DNA of 64,000 nucleotides from Anaerophaga thermohalophila DSM 12881 (GCF_000191885.1 NZ_AEWI01000005.1:1-64000), one strand, 5' to 3'; counted from the stretch's first letter, positions 7,669 to 18,023 are shown. Translations and numbers: made by a program. The notes: generated by a model not told the origin, from the letters alone.

Positions 7669-9228
7669 TTAGCTGACAAACCGGATGAGTTGTTTTATTT
7701 TTCCCGGTTGTGCCCAGTTCATGGTTCCTTCCATTTTCATTGACAGAAGATAATGTTCGACTTGCGGCGAGTTTAATTTTTTTAATATTTTTTCGGCTTC
7801 TTTTTTTGTACCAAAAGGGATAAACGCCTGGAGCGATTGGTTAGCCTGCCAGTGTCCGTCAACCAACATCGGATTGAATTTTTTTTTGCCGTATGCTTCC
7901 CAAACGACTTTATAGGGGGCATAATTGTAACTTCCAACTCCCAACAATGCCCACCATAGGCCTCTTTTTATATGAGATTGTATCAGGGTGCCTCTTCTTG
8001 ATGTTAATTTTTCCCGGTGTTGTTCAAGATATTTTTTCAGGGAAGGAAAGTTGTCTAATTCCTGCTTTGATAAGGGCCTTCCGTTCTTATTGTGAGGAAT
8101 TAATACCCAGACTGAAGGTTTTTTGTTCCGGTCTTTGAAATTAGCCGATGTGAGTAATGGATAAATCATTTCTGACGGTAATTCAAATTGGTCTTCTACC
8201 AGACAGATATCTGATGATATCTTCTGAACTTTCCGGAAAAAATAAACATTGTTGGCGCCACATGTATTTAGCCCCTGGCGAGGCATTGAAGCTTTGGGTA
8301 ATTCAATGGCATTAAATGCTTTCAGTGGTTTTTTTCCTACTTTTTCGTAGATACTAAACGGGCCGGCATGCTTTTGAATTGGTGATGCAAGATGTTTTGT
8401 CCATTTGTTTTGCTGAAGCATATAATAATCTATTGGAAACCGGGGTATACAGTCTCTCTCGAAATGTGCAAGACCATATCTTGTGGATATTTTATGGAAA
8501 ACAGGTTCGTTTTTAAAATCAAATATTTCGACAGGTGCAAAACTGGTATCTTTGGTTTTGAATTCTCTGAACTGTTCATGTGCTCCGTCGTTTAAAAGCA
8601 GAGAAAGGGGCAAAAAGAAATATGCATGGCCTCTTTTTTTCAGAAAATTATTAATGGACATCTGAATAATGAGTGCCGAAATATCCATTCTTGAGCCTCC
8701 CAGCAATAAAGTTTGTTTGTTCCTGATGAGCCCGCTTTTATCGAATATGCTTCGAACTTTTTCTTTGTATTCCCCGGGGAGGTCATTAAAATTTTTCCAT
8801 GGGGGATTACCAAAAATGATGTCGAATTGACGGGGAGATAAAGTAAGTATATCGCAGTTAGTGATCTGAGTTGAGAGGTTAATTCCGTATGATTGCCTGA
8901 AACGGTTCACTGTATGGGTAAAGTATTCGGTGTTTAATTCATTGCCGAATAGGTTGTTAACCGGTAAATCCTCCAATTTGTAACCTTTTTTCAAACCAAA
9001 TTCAACAAGACTTTCCAGCAAATTGCCGGTACCCATTGTGGGGTCGAAGACAGTGGCTCCGTTCATCCATTTTCCGAAAATATCGAATTGTTCGATGGCG
9101 AATTCAGCCCATTTCTTTGGGGTGAATACGTTGCCTATTCTGAGTCGTTTTTCCGAAATGGTTGTTCTCAATGGTTCGCTATTCTTTTTTAACAATCTGT
9201 TCAATCCGCCAGATTGGTCGGAATCCAC
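7669..9228 (-). CDS. Orphan N6-adenine DNA methyltransferase (gamma-type, TaqI/Eco57I-like)
   Basis: 519 aa. Motif I is [15 protein letters not shown] (about 60-74), which binds SAM. The catalytic motif IV is FGNPPW (about 139-144), the NPP(Y/F/W) signature of N6-adenine methylation. The C-terminal third ([17 protein letters not shown] onward) resembles the TaqI-like target-recognition region. No restriction endonuclease gene is adjacent, and there are no obvious nuclease motifs in the protein. It starts 28 nt inside the 3' end of metH, the SAM-cycle gene, so it is probably translated from the metH transcript. The recognition site cannot be predicted. Confidence 0.85.
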   Translation of the reverse strand: MDSDQSGGLNRLLKKNSEPLRTTISEKRLRIGNVFTPKKWAEFAIEQFDIFGKWMNGATVFDPTMGTGNLLESLVEFGLKKGYKLEDLPVNNLFGNELNTEYFTHTVNRFRQSYGINLSTQITNCDILTLSPRQFDIIFGNPPWKNFNDLPGEYKEKVRSIFDKSGLIRNKQTLLLGGSRMDISALIIQMSINNFLKKRGHAYFFLPLSLLLNDGAHEQFREFKTKDTSFAPVEIFDFKNEPVFHKISTRYGLAHFERDCIPRFPIDYYMLQQNKWTKHLASPIQKHAGPFSIYEKVGKKPLKAFNAIELPKASMPRQGLNTCGANNVYFFRKVQKISSDICLVEDQFELPSEMIYPLLTSANFKDRNKKPSVWVLIPHNKNGRPLSKQELDNFPSLKKYLEQHREKLTSRRGTLIQSHIKRGLWWALLGVGSYNYAPYKVVWEAYGKKKFNPMLVDGHWQANQSLQAFIPFGTKKEAEKILKKLNSPQVEHYLLSMKMEGTMNWAQPGKIKQLIRFVS

Positions 9229-12200
9229 TTCTTTAATTCATCGGGACTTATTCCTTTTCGTCTTGCCACGTCTTCGACCTGGTCGTTTTTTATTTTTCCA
9301 ACTCCGAAATAAACGGCTTCCGGGTGTGCCAGGTAGATGCCACTGACCGATGCATTGGGGTACATGCTGAAATGTTCGGTCAGTTCGATGCCGGCATTCT
9401 CTTCAGCATTAAGAAGGTCGAAAAGAATTCTTTTTTCGCTGTGGTCGGGGCATGCGGGATAACCCAATGCAGGGCGGATGCCTCTGTATCTTTCGCGAAC
9501 CAGGTTGTCGTAGTTGAATTCTTCATCGGGGTTATAACCCCAGAATTCTTTGCGAACCCTGAAATGCATCAATTCCGCAAAAGCCTCAGCCAGCCTGTCG
9601 GCCAGCGATTTTAACAGGATGGCATTGTAATCATCGTGTTGTTCCTCAAAGTGTTTTATCCACTTTTCAATGCCTTCACCTGCACTTACGGCAAATCCGC
9701 CAATGTAATCGTTGATGCCGGATGACTTCGGGGCTACAAAATCGGATAGTGAATAGTAAGTTTCTTTTCCCTGTTTCTTTTGTTGTTCCCTTAAAAAGTG
9801 AAAGGTGGCTTTGACCTTTTTACGGTCTTCATCTTCATATATTTCTATATCGTCACCTACGCTGTTGGCAGGATAAAAGCCGATTACCGCGTTGGCCTTC
9901 AATATTTTTTCATCGCTGATGCGACGTAGCATTTTTTGTGCATCTCTCCAAAGATTGAGTGCTTCTTTTCCTTTTTCCCTGGCCGTATCAGACGAAAAGT
10001 TTTCAAGCCACATTTTCTCCGACGCCGTATCTGTCACTTTTTCAATGCCGCGATAGTTGCCGGTTAACCGCCAGGCGTGGAAAAAGAAAGTCCAGTCAAT
10101 GAAAGGAATGATCTCATCAACCGGGTAATCTTTGAAGGATTTTATACCTGTAAAAGCGGGTTTTTTTACAGATGCTTCGTTCCAGTTTGTCGTCCATCTT
10201 TTTTTTCTGGCTTCCCCGATACTCAAATATTCTTTTGTTTTTTTTGATTGATTGGCTTTTCTTAATTTTTCGTATTCTTCTTTCACCGCAGCCACATACT
10301 TTTCCCTTTCTTTGGCAGAAAGTAAAGCGCCTGTGACCTGGGCACTCATCGAGGCATCCTTTACGTAAACCACGGGGCCGTTGTAGAAAGGGTCGATCTT
10401 CACGGCTGTGTGTACCTTTGAGGTTGTGGCCCCCCCAATCAGAAGGGGTTGTTTCATTCCTCTTTGCTGCATCTCTCTGGCAACATTACTCATTTCCTCA
10501 AGAGAGGGAGTTATCAGGCCACTCAACCCGATAATATCAGCCTCTTGTTTTTCTGCTTCACTTAATATTTTTTCGGCCGGAACCATCACTCCCAGGTCGA
10601 TGACATCGTAATTGTTGCAGGCCAGAATAACACCTACGATGTTTTTCCCAATGTCATGTACATCGCCTTTAACGGTAGCCATCAGGATTTTACCTTTTTT
10701 GGATTGAGCATTTCCCGAAACACGCTTTTCTTCTTCGATGAAAGGCTCCAGCCAGGCTACTGCCTTCTTCATGACGCGTGCTGTTTTCACCACCTGGGGA
10801 AGGAACATCTTCCCGGATCCAAACAGATCACCCACGATGTTCATCCCGTCCATAAGCGGTTGTTCAATGATGTCGAGTGCAAATTCATATTTTTGACGCG
10901 CTTCCTGAAGGTCTTCTTCGAGGTAATCAGAAATTCCCTTGATAAGGCAGTGATGAAGCCGTTCTTCGAGGGGTAACTCACGCCAGGCATTTTTTTTGGA
11001 ACTTGCAGCTTCTCCGGTTCCTTCTTCTTTAAATTTTTCGGCCGCCTCGATTAGTCGTTCCGTGGCATCAGGTCGTCGGTTTAGGACAACGTCTTCTACC
11101 AGCTCCAGTAAATCGGGTGGTATCTCATCGTATATCTGGAGCATTCCCGGGTTGACAATGCCCATATCCATTCCTGCCCTGATGGCATGATAGAGAAACA
11201 CAGAATGCATGGCTTCGCGGACCTGGTTGTTTCCGCGAAACGAAAAAGACAGGTTGCTGACGCCCCCGCTGACTTTGGCATAAGGCAGATTTTCTTTTAT
11301 CCATTTTGTAGCCTTGATAAAGTCAACCGCATAATTGTTGTGTTCTTCAATGCCGGTGCCAATGGCCAGGATGTTCGGGTCAAAGATGATATCTTCAGGA
11401 GGAAAATGAACTTTTTCAGTCAGAAGATGATAAGCTCTGCTGCATATTTCTATGCGTCTTTCAAAAGTGTCGGCCTGGCCTTTTTCATCGAAGGCCATTA
11501 CCACAACTGCAGCTCCGTATTGTTTAATTCTTGAGGCTTGCTGCACAAAAGCATCTTCTCCTTCTTTCAGACTGATGGAGTTGACTATGGCCTTTCCCTG
11601 AAGACATTTGAGTCCGGCTTCCAGAACTTCCCATTTTGAAGAGTCTGCCATGACCGGGAGGGCTGCAATATCCGGTTCCGAGGCCATCAGGTTCAGAAAG
11701 GTAACCATCTCCTTTTTGGCATCAAGCATGGCATCATCCATGTTGACATCAATGATCTGTGCTCCGCCTTCTACCTGTTCGCGGGCAACAGAGAGCGCTT
11801 CTTCATATTTTTCTTCCCTTATGAGCCGGGCAAATTTTTTGGAGCCTGCAACGTTGGTTCGTTCTCCGATGTTCACGAAGTTTGTGTGTTCATCGATAAC
11901 CAATGCATCCAGGCCGCTTAACCGTGTTTTTTGTTCAATTTTTGAAGGGATATGCGGTACTGCATCTTTAAGGTATTGCCCGAAAGCTTTAATATGTTCA
12001 GGCGTGGTGCCGCAGCAACCGCCGATAATGTTGACGAGTCCCTGGTTCAGGTACTTAAATATTTTAGGCGCCATTTCGTCCGGTGTCTCGTCGTATTCAC
12101 CGAACTGATTGGGCAGACCGGCGTTGGGATAGGCGCTGATAAAGAGAGGTGTTTTGTCTCCGATTTGTTTTACATACGACCGTAAATCTTCTGCTCCGAA

Positions 12201-12938
12201 AGAACAATTAAGGCCAATCGAAAATAAGGGGAAATGCGAAACCGAAATAATGAAAGCATCCAGAGTTTGTCCGGAAAGGGTTCTGCCACTGGCGTCGGCC
12301 ACCGTAACGGAAACCATAACAGGAAAACCGGTAAGATTTCGCTTTTTGAGTTCTTCCCCGATACCAAAAAGGGCAGCCTTTGCATTCAGCGTGTCAAAAA
12401 TGGTTTCGAGCAAAAGTATATCCACGCCGCCATCGAGTAATCCCGAAGCTTGCTCGGCATAAACCTCTGCCAAATCATCAAATGTAACGGCTCTGTAGCC
12501 GGGGTTGTTAACATCGGGACTGAGTGAGGCGGTTTTATTGGTCGGGCCCATCGATCCGGCAACAAAACGCGGTTTATCGGGTGTAGCATATTTTTTTGCA
12601 GCCTCCGAAGCAAGGAGTGCCGACCGTTTATTCAGATCATAGACTTTATCTTGCATTCCGTAATCGGATTGCGAAATGCGGTTGGAATTGAACGTATTGG
12701 TCTCTATTATGTCGGCTCCGGCCCCGAGATACTGTTCATGAATCCGGCTGATAATGTCGGGGCGGGTTATTGATAACAAATCATTATTGCCTTTTTGGGA
12801 AAAGGAATGGTCTTTAAAATCTTCTCCTCTGAAATCTTCTTCCGTCAGTTTGTATTGTTGGATAAGGCTTCCCATGGCCCCGTCGAGAAGTAAAACTCTT
12901 TGCTGTACCAGGTCTTTCAATTGTTCTGTCTTACTCAT
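9201..12938 (-). CDS. metH: Cobalamin-dependent methionine synthase
   Basis: 1245 aa, full length. The order is: homocysteine-binding barrel with zinc ligands Cys245 (LNCSFG), Cys308 and Cys309 ([10 protein letters not shown]); pterin-binding barrel ([13 protein letters not shown], about 355-367); cap and cobalamin-binding domain with the cobalt-ligand motif [11 protein letters not shown]; and the SAM-binding reactivation domain ending in [15 protein letters not shown]. It transfers the methyl group of 5-methyl-THF to homocysteine via methylcobalamin. A promoter and a structured leader precede it. Its 3' end overlaps the DNA methyltransferase gene. Confidence 0.97.
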   Translation of the reverse strand: MSKTEQLKDLVQQRVLLLDGAMGSLIQQYKLTEEDFRGEDFKDHSFSQKGNNDLLSITRPDIISRIHEQYLGAGADIIETNTFNSNRISQSDYGMQDKVYDLNKRSALLASEAAKKYATPDKPRFVAGSMGPTNKTASLSPDVNNPGYRAVTFDDLAEVYAEQASGLLDGGVDILLLETIFDTLNAKAALFGIGEELKKRNLTGFPVMVSVTVADASGRTLSGQTLDAFIISVSHFPLFSIGLNCSFGAEDLRSYVKQIGDKTPLFISAYPNAGLPNQFGEYDETPDEMAPKIFKYLNQGLVNIIGGCCGTTPEHIKAFGQYLKDAVPHIPSKIEQKTRLSGLDALVIDEHTNFVNIGERTNVAGSKKFARLIREEKYEEALSVAREQVEGGAQIIDVNMDDAMLDAKKEMVTFLNLMASEPDIAALPVMADSSKWEVLEAGLKCLQGKAIVNSISLKEGEDAFVQQASRIKQYGAAVVVMAFDEKGQADTFERRIEICSRAYHLLTEKVHFPPEDIIFDPNILAIGTGIEEHNNYAVDFIKATKWIKENLPYAKVSGGVSNLSFSFRGNNQVREAMHSVFLYHAIRAGMDMGIVNPGMLQIYDEIPPDLLELVEDVVLNRRPDATERLIEAAEKFKEEGTGEAASSKKNAWRELPLEERLHHCLIKGISDYLEEDLQEARQKYEFALDIIEQPLMDGMNIVGDLFGSGKMFLPQVVKTARVMKKAVAWLEPFIEEEKRVSGNAQSKKGKILMATVKGDVHDIGKNIVGVILACNNYDVIDLGVMVPAEKILSEAEKQEADIIGLSGLITPSLEEMSNVAREMQQRGMKQPLLIGGATTSKVHTAVKIDPFYNGPVVYVKDASMSAQVTGALLSAKEREKYVAAVKEEYEKLRKANQSKKTKEYLSIGEARKKRWTTNWNEASVKKPAFTGIKSFKDYPVDEIIPFIDWTFFFHAWRLTGNYRGIEKVTDTASEKMWLENFSSDTAREKGKEALNLWRDAQKMLRRISDEKILKANAVIGFYPANSVGDDIEIYEDEDRKKVKATFHFLREQQKKQGKETYYSLSDFVAPKSSGINDYIGGFAVSAGEGIEKWIKHFEEQHDDYNAILLKSLADRLAEAFAELMHFRVRKEFWGYNPDEEFNYDNLVRERYRGIRPALGYPACPDHSEKRILFDLLNAEENAGIELTEHFSMYPNASVSGIYLAHPEAVYFGVGKIKNDQVEDVARRKGISPDELKKWIPTNLAD

Positions 12939-13066
12939 AATATATTGATGCTGTTTTTCAGCAACTGTGCGGGATATAGCAACCCGGCCAGAAGCATGCT
13001 GAATGAATGATGAAAGATTTGCTTTACTACGAAACGAAAATCACGCCTGTTAAAACGTAGTCTTCA
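12939..13066 (-). promoter_or_regulatory. Structured metH leader with mutually exclusive stems
   Basis: The predicted leader is about 128 nt. On the minus strand UUCAGCA (13003-12997) can pair with UGCUGAA (12963-12957), enclosing a nested hairpin with a CGGG/CCCG stem (12986-12983 with 12973-12970). The same GCUG can instead pair with CAGC next to the start codon (GCUG-AAAAA-CAGC, 12962-12950). A distal CTACG/CGTAG stem is also possible. It does not match the SAM-I, SAM-II, SAH or cobalamin consensus that I know. Regulation is inferred. Confidence 0.4.
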
Positions 13067-13072
13067 GAAATG

Positions 13073-13080
13073 CAAAGTTA
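13073..13080 (-). promoter_or_regulatory. metH -7 promoter element
   Basis: TAACTTTG on the minus strand matches TAnnTTTG exactly. A clear -33 TTTG is not visible at the right spacing. Confidence 0.5.
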
Positions 13081-13156
13081 AGGAATTATGTGATACAGTG
13101 GGGAGATAGGAGAGGGGAGCTGTTTTGGTGTTTTTGGGCTGAGTGTAAACCTTGTA

Positions 13157-13299
13157 TGAATACGGTCTGAAAAGCCTTTTGACCCCTAAATCCCCTAAAG
13201 GGGACTTTTTTAAACTGCTGATTTTTAGCAGTTCCCCTTTAGGGGTCAGGGTAAAAATGGTAAAAATCAGCAGTTTGAAGGCTTTTTATACTGCACTCA
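13157..13299. repeat. Family A-ended element with an unrelated core
   Basis: It is exactly 143 bp, the same as family A. The ends are TGAATACGGTCTGAAAAGCC and, read inward from the right, TGAGTGCAGTATAAAAAGCC. The interior is different: inverted CCCCTAAAGGGG-type arms and CTGCTGATTTTTAGCAG, not the TTAACTC core of the other copies. Confidence 0.65.
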
Positions 13300-13351
13300 C
13301 TATTGAATTGAAGATTATATGAATCACTTTTATCTGGCTTATTTTGCCATT

Positions 13352-13416
13352 CATTCTGCCCTTCTGCCTTCCTCTATGTTCTTTGCCCTATGCTCCACGC
13401 TCCATGCGCCCTGTTT
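13352..13416. repeat. Low-complexity pyrimidine-rich short repeats
   Basis: Imperfect 7-bp steps such as CCCTTCTGCCTTCC and ATGCTCCACGCTCCATGC occur. Similar sequence recurs at 43643-43672. There is no gene here. Confidence 0.35.
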
Positions 13417-13420
13417 CGAG

Positions 13421-14023
13421 CTACTGTCTTCCCCTGAGTTTATTCAGCTCATTTAGATGCTGGCGGGCCATTGTTTTTTCTTTTTCAAGCGCACGTTGTC
13501 GGTGTGCTTCAAATTCTTTTTCAAGGTCTTCATATTTTTCCTGCATCTGTTTTGTGATGAAATGACTTCTTTTGAAAAGGAAAAAAAGAAATGCTACTCC
13601 TGCGGCCAGAATAAGGACTAATGCCCACATAATGGTATTGTATTTTCCTTTTTGTATTTCTGCCCCGAAAAAGGGGATGCTGTTTTTTGAGAGAATGGCT
13701 TGGTCCAGTTTATCTTGTGTGGTTGTCAATTTTTCGTTTAACAGGACAATTTGATTGCCAAGAGAATCTATCTTCGCTTGTTTTTCTGCCATTTCGTCCC
13801 GAAGATACGCCAACGTATCCATCACATTGCTTTTCAATTTATAGAGCCATGCTGTTCGGACTACCCTGAACTCTTCATACTTGCTTGATTTTTCGATGGT
13901 ATAATCGAACTGGCCGGACAAAGGACCTTTGTCCAGTGTGGCTTCTTCGTTTTCCTGAGCTGTTAATGTCAGTATTTCTGTAAAGGATAAGATGACAATC
14001 AGAAAGATAGTGCAATTTTTCAT
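13421..14023 (-). CDS. Membrane protein with coiled coils
   Basis: 200 aa. A signal peptide (MKNCTIFLIVILSFTEILTLTAQ) is followed by a periplasmic region. A coiled-coil stretch (about 70-110, MAEKQAKIDSLGNQIVLLNEK) precedes one membrane segment (about 130-150, TIMWALVLILAAGVAFLFFLF) and a second charged coiled coil to the end. The layout suggests a membrane-anchored structural or scaffold protein. Similar Bacteroidota proteins are sometimes annotated as tRNA (guanine-N1)-methyltransferase, but no methyltransferase motif is visible. The function is unknown. Confidence 0.65.
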   Translation of the reverse strand: MKNCTIFLIVILSFTEILTLTAQENEEATLDKGPLSGQFDYTIEKSSKYEEFRVVRTAWLYKLKSNVMDTLAYLRDEMAEKQAKIDSLGNQIVLLNEKLTTTQDKLDQAILSKNSIPFFGAEIQKGKYNTIMWALVLILAAGVAFLFFLFKRSHFITKQMQEKYEDLEKEFEAHRQRALEKEKTMARQHLNELNKLRGRQ

Positions 14024-14123
14024 GGCCTGTAAAGATTTCTATAATGAGAATATGATACGAGTGTAACGATAAAATAACGATAAAATTGTAAAATACTACA
14101 AACTTTATTTGACTCAAAGATAT

Positions 14124-14153
14124 AAAAAAACCGTCCCTGAGGAAGAGACGGTT
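14124..14153 (-). terminator. Rho-independent terminator downstream of fumC
   Basis: On the minus strand AACCGTC / GACGGTT form a stem with an 11-nt loop, followed by a run of seven T. It would end transcripts from prfB-fumC, about 280 nt after the fumC stop. Confidence 0.7.
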
Positions 14154-14169
14154 AATGATTATTTACATA

Positions 14170-14420
14170 GTGTCGTATCAAGCTTAAAATATGGCACCAG
14201 GCATCACTGATTTTCGTTTTTTCTTCATGATGAAAAATTTAGGCGCTTAGTGCATAAAACTAACCAACATGTTGTTTAAGTTGACTAAATCCCGCATAGG
14301 GCTTTTTCAGGCTTGTCCTGAAAAAAGGTAGTAGCTATGTTGTGGCTATGCGCACTTTTTCTCATTTTGAAAAAAGCAAAAATCAGTTTCAACTTATACG
14401 TCGTTTTACATGACACGACA
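14170..14420. repeat. Candidate 251-bp element with short inverted ends
   Basis: GTGTCGT at the left and ACGACAC at the right bound AT-rich non-coding DNA with an inner hairpin (CTTTTTCAGG / CCTGAAAAAAG). Only one copy is seen, so the call rests on the ends alone. Confidence 0.25.
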
Positions 14421-14430
14421 CCGGGACAAA

Positions 14431-15828
14431 TTAATCGAGCGAACCGGTCATTTTTGACGGGTCTACCCATTTGTCAAATTCTTCCGCCGTGAGGTATCCG
14501 AGGTCGAGGGCTGCTTCTTTCAGGGTTGTGCCTTCTTTATGAGCTTTTTTAGCTATCTCGGCAGCCTTGTAATACCCGATATGTGGATTCAGTGCAGTCA
14601 CGAGCATCAGAGAATTGTCGAGATGCATTTTGATCCGCTGATGGTTGGGTTTAATACCTACAGCGCATTTGTCATTGAACGAAACGCAGGCATCTCCCAG
14701 TAACTCTGCGCTCTGCAGGAAGTTATATATCATAACCGGTTTGAAAACGTTCAGCTCAAAATGACCGTTGGAACCACCTACCGACACGGTAACATCGTTA
14801 CCCATGACCTGAGCACATACCATAGTCATGGCTTCTGCCTGAGTAGGATTAACCTTGCCGGGCATAATTGATGAGCCGGGTTCATTTTCGGGGATCAATA
14901 TTTCTCCGATGCCCGAACGGGGACCCGATGCGAGCAGGCGGATGTCGTTAGCGATTTTCATCAGGCTCACTGCGATTTGTTTCAGAGCGCCATGACTTTC
15001 GACAATGGCATCGTGTGCTGCCAGTGATTCGAATTTGTTTGCGGCTGTTTTGAAAGGCAGGCCGGTAAATTTGGCGATGTATTTTGCGACTGTAACATCG
15101 TAACCCTTTGGCGTGTTAAGGCCTGTGCCTACAGCAGTACCACCCAGTGCAAGTTCGGAAAGATGATCCAGGGTTGCTTTAAGCGCTTTGAGTCCATGGT
15201 CAAGTTGAGAGACGTATCCCGAAAACTCCTGTCCCAAAGTAAGTGGTGTAGCATCCATCAGGTGTGTTCTTCCGATTTTTACCACCTCCATCATTTCTTC
15301 CGATTTAGTTTTCAGGGTGTCACGCAGCTTTTCAATGCCGGGAATGGTTTTTTCGATCAGCATTTTGTAAGCTGCAATGTGCATTGCAGTAGGGAATGTA
15401 TCGTTGGATGATTGCGATTTGTTGACATCATCGTTTGGGTGAATGGGGCTTTCTCCTTCTCCCAGTTTTCCGCCGTTGAGTACATGGGCACGGTTGGCTA
15501 TCACCTCGTTGCAGTTCATATTCGATTGCGTTCCGCTTCCGGTCTGCCATACAACCAGAGGGAACTGGTCGTCGAGTTTACCCTCGATTATTTCGTCACA
15601 GACTTTTTCAATCAAGACTCTTTTTTCTTTGGGCAGGACGCCATGTTCCTCGTTGGCATAAGCAGCCGCCTTTTTGAGATAACCAAAAGCTCTGATAATT
15701 TGTTTGGGCATGGAAGCAGCAGGGCCTATGGGAAAATTCATAACAGAACGTTGGGTTTGTGCTGCCCAATATTTATCGGCAGGCACTTTTACCTCTCCCA
15801 TTGTGTCTTTTTCTATTCGGTATTCCAT
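14431..15828 (-). CDS. fumC: Fumarate hydratase, class II
   Basis: 465 aa, the usual length. It interconverts fumarate and malate in the TCA cycle without an iron-sulphur cluster. Signatures seen are SGTQSNMN (about 95-102), [27 protein letters not shown] and the fumarase/aspartase signature [13 protein letters not shown] (about 316-328). It starts 32 nt after prfB on the same strand, so the two are likely co-transcribed; the terminator at 14124 would end the unit. Confidence 0.95.
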   Translation of the reverse strand: MEYRIEKDTMGEVKVPADKYWAAQTQRSVMNFPIGPAASMPKQIIRAFGYLKKAAAYANEEHGVLPKEKRVLIEKVCDEIIEGKLDDQFPLVVWQTGSGTQSNMNCNEVIANRAHVLNGGKLGEGESPIHPNDDVNKSQSSNDTFPTAMHIAAYKMLIEKTIPGIEKLRDTLKTKSEEMMEVVKIGRTHLMDATPLTLGQEFSGYVSQLDHGLKALKATLDHLSELALGGTAVGTGLNTPKGYDVTVAKYIAKFTGLPFKTAANKFESLAAHDAIVESHGALKQIAVSLMKIANDIRLLASGPRSGIGEILIPENEPGSSIMPGKVNPTQAEAMTMVCAQVMGNDVTVSVGGSNGHFELNVFKPVMIYNFLQSAELLGDACVSFNDKCAVGIKPNHQRIKMHLDNSLMLVTALNPHIGYYKAAEIAKKAHKEGTTLKEAALDLGYLTAEEFDKWVDPSKMTGSLD

Positions 15829-15860
15829 TTCTTTGTGTTTTTATGTTGCAGTTGAAACAA

Positions 15861-16968
15861 TTAGTTTTTCTTGAAAACATCCTCGGCACCAAATTCCATC
15901 AGGTAAGCTTTGATAAAATCATCGATTTCACCGTCAAGTACGGCCTGAACGTTGCTGGTTTCATGATTGGTACGAACATCCTTGACCAGTTTGTAGGGCT
16001 GAAGAACATACGAACGAATTTGAGAGCCCCATTCAATTTTTTTCTTCTGTGACTCTATCTTGTTTTGTTCTTCCAGTTTTTTTCGCAGTTCCAGCTCATA
16101 GAGTTGCGATTTCAGCATACGGAGGGCATTCTCTTTATTGCCTCCCTGAGAACGCGATTCGGTGTTTTCTATAACGATACCTGTCGGGGCATGTCTTAAC
16201 CTTACGCCGGTTTCTACTTTATTGACGTTTTGTCCGCCGGCACCACTCGAACGGAAGGTCTCCCACGTGATATCTGCCGGGTTAATTTCTATTTCAATGG
16301 TATCATCAATAAGGGGAATAACAAAAACAGACGTAAATGAAGTCATTCGTTTATTGGCGGCATTAAAAGGGGACAGTCTTACCAGCCGGTGTACGCCGTT
16401 TTCACTTTTGAGGTACCCATAGGCATAATCTCCTTCGAACTGAAGGGTCACCGATTTGATGCCTGCTTCATCTCCTTCCTGGTAGTTGGTTTCCGTTACC
16501 TTGTAACCGTGGCGTTCGCCCCATCTTATATACATCCGCATGAGCATTTCGGCCCAGTCCTGGCTTTCGGTACCTCCTGCGCCTGCATTTATTTTCAGGA
16601 TAGCCCCCAATTTGTCCTCTTCCTTTTGGAGCATATTCCTTAACTCCAGGTCTTCAATAAGCTTTACAGTCTTCTTGTACTGCAGGTCCACATCGGCCTC
16701 TTCAGCTTCTCCTTCCTTCAGAAATTCCAGAAGTACAGACGTTTCTTCGATGGCGTTTTTGACATCTTCGTACGCATTTACCCAACTCTTAAGCGCTTTG
16801 AGTTTTTTCATTTTTTGCTCGGCTTTTTTGGGGTCGTCCCAAAAATCGGGTGCCTGGGTACGCATTTCTTCTTCTTCTATTTCAATCTTTTTACGATCGA
16901 TGTCAAAGATACCTCCTTAACGCAATCTCGCGTCCGGTGAGCTCTTTCATCATTTCGGATGTTACCAT
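15861..16968 (-). CDS. prfB: Peptide chain release factor 2, with programmed +1 frameshift
   Basis: RF2 recognises UGA and UAA. The gene begins at 16968 with a 21-codon frame ([21 protein letters not shown]) that meets an in-frame UGA at 16905-16903. A +1 shift continues in the long frame to 15861, giving about 368 aa. The peptide anticodon SPF ([14 protein letters not shown]) and the catalytic GGQ ([16 protein letters not shown]) are both present. Annotating only from the later ATG at 16865 would lose the N-terminus. It heads a unit with fumC. Confidence 0.95.
16902..16917 (-). other. Programmed +1 frameshift site in prfB
   Basis: Read on the minus strand: AGGAGG-TAT-CTT-TGA-C. The Shine-Dalgarno-like AGGAGG sits three bases before the CTT slip codon, followed by UGA-C. 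This is the classic RF2 autoregulatory site: low RF2 allows slippage and so restores RF2. It is retained although this phylum rarely uses Shine-Dalgarno initiation. Confidence 0.92.
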
Positions 16969-16990
16969 GGTATTTTTTTAAATTTGTGCG

Positions 16991-16998
16991 CAAAGGTA
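16991..16998 (-). promoter_or_regulatory. prfB -7 promoter element
   Basis: TACCTTTG on the minus strand, about 23 nt upstream of the prfB ATG. There is no clear -33 element. Confidence 0.5.
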
Positions 16999-17100
16999 AC
17001 AATTAAATTTGCTGCAGGGTTGTCGGAAAGTTAAATTAACGACAAAATTCTTTAATTGTATTTATTTACCGTGCAATTGGTATTTTTCAGGACAGATACA

Positions 17101-17243
17101 TGAGCCTCGTCTAAAAAGCATCTTTGTTGCCAAACTCAGTGTTGTTTTAAATTTTCGCATCCTCATTAACAATGAGTTAACTCTGGCACAAAAAATTAAA
17201 ACGCCTTGATTCTGACAAAAATATGCATTTTATACCGCACTCA
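17101..17243 (-). repeat. Family A MITE-like element, copy 1
   Basis: A 143-bp imperfect palindrome (TGAGCCTCG... to ...CCGCACTCA). It is flanked by a possible 4-bp target duplication, TACA on both sides. It lies between tRNA-His and prfB. Confidence 0.8.
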
Positions 17244-17408
17244 TACATGATTTGTAAGCTACTTTTCCGGTTTTACAGGGGGCACTAATTGGTTAACCCC
17301 CCGGTCGAAATGACCTGTACGTCCCGACTTTAACAAAAACAGCCCTTTCCTGATCAGATTCAGGTAATTTTGAATTCAAAATTCGTCATCTTTTTTCTTA
17401 AAAAAAGC

Positions 17409-17444
17409 AGCCCCAAACATCTGATTTTATAGATATTTGGGGCT
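17409..17444 (-). terminator. Terminator of tRNA-His
   Basis: On the minus strand AGCCCCAAA and TTTGGGGCT pair perfectly (9 bp). A T-rich tail follows after GC. It starts 7 nt after the tRNA 3' end. Confidence 0.85.
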
Positions 17445-17450
17445 TTAACG

Positions 17451-17525
17451 GGTGAAAGACCGGATTCGAACCGGCGACCTCCAGAGCCACAATCTGGCGC
17501 TCTAACCAGCTGAGCTACAATCACC
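17451..17525 (-). tRNA. tRNA-His (anticodon GTG)
   Basis: 75 nt, without an encoded CCA. The anticodon loop is TTGTGGC with stem CCAGA/TCTGG. The D arm is GCTC..GAGC and the T arm is GCCGG-TTCGAAT-CCGGT. The extra 5' G and discriminator C, specific to tRNA-His, are present. The acceptor stem GTGATTG/CTTTCAC contains two adjacent U-U mismatches (positions 5-68 and 6-67). It has its own promoter and terminator. Confidence 0.95.
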
Positions 17526-17539
17526 ATTTTACGTGGGTG

Positions 17540-17572
17540 CAAAGGTAAAATTTTTTCTGTTAGTTTTGCAAA
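17540..17572 (-). promoter_or_regulatory. tRNA-His promoter
   Basis: On the minus strand: TTTG (17572-17569), 21 nt, then TACCTTTG (17547-17540). It is 15 nt from the tRNA 5' end. Confidence 0.7.
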
Positions 17573-17709
17573 TGTTTTTTCAAAAAAGCGATTATTGTTG
17601 CTTTGCCGCTGGATAGGTAAAGCAGGTTAAATAAGAAATTATTGTAAATGAAACGAGCATGACAAGGTTTGTCTTAATAGATTATCAGATTTTTAGATTT
17701 AAGATTTAA

Positions 17710-17927
17710 GATGAAAAGAGCATGACAACGTTTTGTCTCAAAAGAACATGTATAATTAAACTCTAATCATCAAAGAAACCAAAAACAGGAAACAGATTCT
17801 TCGTCGTGCCTCCTCAGAATGACACTTAGCACTCTGTCATTCTGAGCGGAGCGAAGAATCTAATATCAATTAAAGCATAATAAATTGCATCATTTCAATA
17901 ACTTAGACTAATTTTATACGAATGAAA
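17710..17927 (+). repeat. Family B long-form repeat
   Basis: It has the ends of the short form (GATGAAAAGAGCATGACAA... to ...TTTTATACGAATGAAA). Between AACATGTATAA and CAATAACTTAGAC it holds a core centred on a GATTCTTCG / CGAAGAATC palindrome with TGTCATTCTGAG. A degraded partial unit lies at about 17647-17673. Confidence 0.75.
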
Positions 17928-18023
17928 CGAGCATGATAAAGATTGTCTCAAAAGAACATGTATAAATCCTTGCATGCGAGTTCCATCAGACTAATGACTT
18001 AGATAAATTTTATACTGATGAAA
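17921..18023 (+). repeat. Family B short repeat, in tandem with the long form
   Basis: This copy runs from AATGAAACGAGCATGATAAA to TTTTATACTGATGAAA. It shares its first seven bases with the end of the long copy, as expected for tandem units joined at GATGAAA. Confidence 0.85.

Noticed and set aside
7669-9228. A complete restriction-modification system
   Set aside because: Only the methyltransferase is visible; no adjacent or fused endonuclease motif was seen.
11608-12108. Plus-strand open frames opposite metH
   Set aside because: MetH is full length with all domains on the minus strand; the opposite frames carry no recognisable motifs.
12939-13066. Cobalamin, SAM-I or SAM-II riboswitch before metH
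   Set aside because: The conserved boxes of those classes as I know them are absent; only a generic structured leader can be supported.
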